DNA of 9,499 nt from positions 1 to 9,499 of the forward strand of contig JAEDGE010000073.1 of assembly GCA_016297675.1 (NCBI GenBank), in the 5' to 3' direction. Below the pieces are notes generated by a model. The model had not been told where the DNA came from. It made no database searches and saw only the letters and a program-made list of their open reading frames with translations. The stretch is from Oscillospiraceae bacterium (GTDB lineage: Bacteria > Bacillota > Clostridia > Oscillospirales > Ruminococcaceae). The translations under genes and the position numbers were made by a program. Positions 7,970-9,499 of this stretch are shown one piece after another (position 1 is the first letter of the stretch; each line of letters starts with the position of its first letter).

Positions 7970-8008
7970 TAACTACAAGTTATACAGCAAAATGTCACAG
8001 CCTGAAAA
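7970..8008 (-). promoter_or_regulatory. Candidate promoter(s) of the sigma/anti-sigma operon
   Basis: Two overlapping minus-strand candidates are visible. One is GTGACA (7993-7998), 17 nt, TAGTTA (7970-7975). The other is TTTTCA (8003-8008), 18 nt, TATAAC (7979-7984). The first has a GTGACATTTT start reminiscent of ECF -35 elements and may be autoregulated, but it leaves very little leader. Neither is strong. Confidence 0.35.
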
Positions 8009-8020
8009 AATTTTTTTAGA

Positions 8021-8054
8021 AAAAACCGGAAGGAATTTTGCCCTTCCGGTTTTT
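8021..8054. terminator. Strong intrinsic terminator between the broken small gene and the sigma operon
   Basis: A perfect 13-bp stem (AAAAACCGGAAGG, 8021-8033, with CCTTCCGGTTTTT, 8042-8054) encloses an 8-nt loop. On the minus strand six T residues follow the stem, suiting termination of transcripts from the small gene ending at 8079. On the plus strand five T residues follow, but no plus-strand gene ends here. It insulates the sigma operon from upstream transcription. Confidence 0.9.
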
Positions 8055-8078
8055 GATACAATCGTCAATTGGAATTTA

Positions 8079-8384
8079 TCATCTATGTTGAAAATACATC
8101 AGCCAATCATCAAGGCAACAACCTTCTATGCTGCATATAATTGTGTTGTTCCAACGCTCTCTAAGAGATTTACCATCGAATATCGGTGCATCCACTAATT
8201 CAGTTGCATTCCCAAATTCACATCCATCTTTAACATCACAATATCCTACTCAGTAAGGCTTTTTATATTGGGACAAATAACCCAAATAATATTCATTTTC
8301 ATCTGGATCATCTTTAAAGTAAAAACAAGTTTCATTTGTATTTATCCCTGCCTCTAACTGTTTAAAGAAAAAATCCCATTCCAT
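8079..8384 (-). pseudogene. Broken small gene, possibly an immunity-type protein, interrupted by one in-frame TGA
   Basis: Read on the minus strand from ATG 8384, this is a 101-codon frame with a single internal TGA at 8252-8250 (codon 45) and a natural TGA stop at 8079. Translation before the break runs MEWDFFFKQLEAG to LSQYKKPY. After it come VGYCDVKDGCEF, ATELVDAPIFDGKSLRERW and LDDWLMYFQHR. Both halves are in one frame, acidic, rich in Trp, Tyr and Phe, and coherent, so only one base (TGG to TGA) seems changed. PYWVGYCD followed by APIFDGKSLRERW recalls small cytosolic proteins of Firmicutes toxin/immunity and accessory loci; this is from memory and the function is unproven. The ribosome site is weak (AAGAG). 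Neighbouring galE and sigma genes use TGA as stop, so TGA is not Trp in this genome. The region is visibly more AT-rich than its neighbours. Confidence 0.7.
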
Positions 8385-8460
8385 ATATTCATTCTCTTAT
8401 AAAATTCCGATTTATCTAATTATGAGTCATACATTCTCATTTTTAGTATGTTATAAAAGG
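8385..8460. other. AT-rich spacer upstream of the broken small gene
   Basis: This spacer carries a short inverted repeat (ATGAG 8422-8426, CTCAT 8436-8440) and no clear promoter. The absence of a good promoter and ribosome site for the gene at 8384 fits decay of that gene. Confidence 0.4.
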
Positions 8461-8496
8461 AAAACCACTTTTGATATTTGCATCAAAAGTGGTTTT
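8461..8496 (-). terminator. Terminator of the tRNA-Gly transcript
   Basis: A perfect 15-bp stem (8461-8475 with 8482-8496, core CCACTTTTGAT) has a 6-nt loop. On the minus strand it ends in TTTT, then CCTTTTATAA, 8 nt after the tRNA CCA end. It probably ends the whole tRNA-Thr, membrane protein, tRNA-Gly transcript. Confidence 0.88.
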
Positions 8497-8504
8497 CGTT
8501 TTAT

Positions 8505-8578
8505 TGGAGCAGGCGACGAGAATCGAACTCGCAACCTCAGCTTGGGAAGCTGATGTTTTGCCACTAAACTACGCCTGC
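8505..8578 (-). tRNA. tRNA-Gly (anticodon CCC)
   Basis: A full cloverleaf folds on the minus strand. The acceptor GCAGGCG pairs with CGCCTGC, the D stem GTTT with AAAC, and the anticodon stem TCAGC with GCTGA around the loop TTCCCAA. The T arm is GCGAG/CTCGT with loop TTCGATT. Discriminator T and an encoded CCA complete the 74 nt. The anticodon CCC (8544-8546) reads GGG codons. The 5' end lies 12 nt after the stop codon of the upstream protein gene, so it has no room for its own promoter and must be cut from a longer RNA. Confidence 0.97.
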
Positions 8579-8590
8579 AACTGCAAAGCC

Positions 8591-9376
8591 TTATGGCTCT
8601 GCGAAATGACAGTCTTTGCATTGAATGTACTGCCCGTCTTGTAATGTAATCGTATCCGTATAACTGCCGCTTGCCTTTGGAATCGGCTGCGGCGATGCCA
8701 TCTGGCTGTAAATCGTATAACCTGCGGTTTCCGGATAGACATATTCGCCTTCGTCCAACACCATCTGATACGTACCTGCCGGAAGATCTTTCCCGACTAA
8801 GAACATGCCTTCCTGTTGAAATGGCTCTAATTCTACCTCTACTGCATCGACATTATAAAAATTCGCCCATGAAACATGCACGAACTGTCCATCTGTGACC
8901 TGAAAATAAGCATTGCGTGGATACCAAGGACCATCGTTCAATACAGCATCATCATCATTTGGATCGGAACTGGAAGAGATTTCTAAAATCAATTGCTGTT
9001 CTTCAGAAGGTCCGCTGTAAACTGCCAGATAGGTACCAGCTGGTAAATCGACACCGACCTCATAATCCCCTGCAGGATAAATACCGTTATTGACATCTAC
9101 GGCAGCTGTTTTGACTGTGACAGTTGTTTCTGTTGCTTTCGCTTTTGTGGCAGCAGTTGCAGCCATTGTTGGGTCAGTGACAGCGGAAGCGGCACGCTCT
9201 GCCATATGGGAAACAGTACGCTCGGCTTTCTGTACGGTGCGGGCAATTTTCAATCCTACCCCCAACAACAGGAGAACCGTTGGAATCGCAGCAATCAGCA
9301 TCGCTTTTTTGCCGCCGGATGACGACTTGGGCGGTGTGCCAAATGTTTCTTCCTCTGGACGATATTCCTGCTGCAT
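8591..9376 (-). CDS. Membrane-anchored protein with two VG-DLPAGTY repeats
   Basis: This 261-residue protein of unknown function probably faces outward from the membrane. The start is ATG 9376 (MQQEYRPEEETF), with GAGG 8 nt upstream; a longer frame would run into the tRNA-Thr gene. Residues 1-24 are polar, about 25-42 form one membrane helix, and 50-95 are an Ala/Thr/Lys-rich stalk. Two repeats follow. Repeat 1 is about 100-175, with VGVDLPAGTY (107-116) and DGQFVHVSWANF. Repeat 2 is about 190-258, with VGKDLPAGTY (194-203) and DGQYIQCKDCHF. Each starts with VG-DLPAGTY and ends with DGQ(F/Y)(V/I), so the unit is a duplicated beta-rich domain of the sort seen in many Firmicutes surface proteins. 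Only repeat 2 carries a CxxC pair (Cys253, Cys256). The gene sits between two tRNA genes on the same strand. Confidence 0.88.
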   Translation of the reverse strand: MQQEYRPEEETFGTPPKSSSGGKKAMLIAAIPTVLLLLGVGLKIARTVQKAERTVSHMAERAASAVTDPTMAATAATKAKATETTVTVKTAAVDVNNGIYPAGDYEVGVDLPAGTYLAVYSGPSEEQQLILEISSSSDPNDDDAVLNDGPWYPRNAYFQVTDGQFVHVSWANFYNVDAVEVELEPFQQEGMFLVGKDLPAGTYQMVLDEGEYVYPETAGYTIYSQMASPQPIPKASGSYTDTITLQDGQYIQCKDCHFAEP

Positions 9377-9424
9377 AAGAAGAACCTCTTTCTCTGTGCA
9401 TATGTTCTGTAGACAGTAAAAAAA

Positions 9425-9499
9425 TGGAGCTGGAAACGTGACTTGAACACGCGACCTGCGCATTACGAATGCGCTGCTCTACCAACTGAGCTATTCCAG
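9425..9499 (-). tRNA. tRNA-Thr (anticodon CGT), first base beyond window end
   Basis: The minus strand folds into a tRNA with D arm GCTC/GAGC, anticodon stem GCGCA/TGCGC around loop TTCGTAA, and T arm GCGTG/CACGT with loop TTCAAGT. The 3' acceptor TTCCAGC is followed by discriminator T and encoded CCA. The 5' acceptor visible here is CTGGAA; pairing with TTCCAGC requires one more G just outside the window. The anticodon CGT (9465-9467) reads ACG. A run of seven T residues follows the CCA on the minus strand. Confidence 0.95.

Noticed and set aside
7428..7970. Minus-strand frame of 180 codons overlapping the ECF sigma gene
   Set aside because: It is a shadow frame; the sigma-2 and sigma-4 regions are unambiguous in the other frame and the ribosome site fits the sigma start.
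8250..8252. TGA in the small gene as selenocysteine or as a reassigned Trp codon
   Set aside because: galE and the sigma gene end in TGA, so TGA is a stop here. The flanking PY-VGYCD context suits Trp, and I see no strong hairpin right after the TGA as a bacterial SECIS would need.
8422..8440. Short inverted repeat ATGAG/CTCAT as an operator
   Set aside because: Five-base arms with a 9-nt gap in AT-rich DNA are expected by chance, and no promoter is visible beside it.
8461..8496. Hairpin beside the tRNA-Gly gene as an attachment-site or mobile-element end
   Set aside because: It is a perfect stem with a T-rich tail 8 nt after the tRNA, which is fully explained as a terminator. No repeat of the tRNA 3' end was found nearby.

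Overview
The window looks like chromosomal DNA of a low-to-mid-GC Gram-positive gut-type Clostridia, most likely a Ruminococcus-like member of the Oscillospiraceae. This is an inference from protein style, strong GGAGG-type ribosome sites, TTGACA/TATACT-type promoters and CCA-encoding tRNA genes; no marker gene fixes the species. I see no insertion sequence, phage gene, CRISPR array or transposase.

Layout, left to right. (1) A plus-strand lipoprotein with a C-terminal alpha/beta-hydrolase (esterase) domain, 43-1563. It converges on a minus-strand pair and shares a bidirectional terminator with it (1595-1636). (2) The minus-strand pair is galE (UDP-glucose 4-epimerase, 2177-3199) and a small DUF2500-like membrane protein (1650-2180), joined by an ATGA stop/start overlap. 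(3) A 261-bp divergent intergenic region carries one well-formed sigma-A promoter in each direction. (4) A plus-strand 675-residue DUF2339-like polytopic membrane protein, 3461-5488, ends at its own terminator. (5) A minus-strand ECF sigma factor (7400-7948) overlaps by 32 nt a 610-residue single-pass membrane protein with a very large extracytoplasmic region (5599-7431). This is a probable sigma/anti-sigma pair. (6) An AT-rich interval, 8055-8460, contains on the minus strand a 101-codon gene broken only by one TGA codon where the context calls for Trp. It is flanked by terminators on both sides. (7) At the right edge is a minus-strand array: tRNA-Thr(CGT) (its first base is cut off by the window end), a membrane-anchored protein with two VG-DLPAGTY repeats, then tRNA-Gly(CCC) starting 12 nt after the protein's stop codon, followed by a strong terminator.

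Working picture. Most of the proteins are membrane-bound or act at the cell surface (lipoprotein esterase, DUF2500-like, DUF2339-like, anti-sigma candidate, DLPAGTY protein), and GalE supplies UDP-sugars for surface polymers. The sigma/anti-sigma pair is the only clear regulatory circuit. The points most worth following up are the nonsense-broken small gene beside the tRNA-Gly terminator, the protein gene embedded between two tRNA genes, and the large uncharacterised sensor-like domain of the anti-sigma candidate. I found no convincing evidence for a wholly new multi-gene system.
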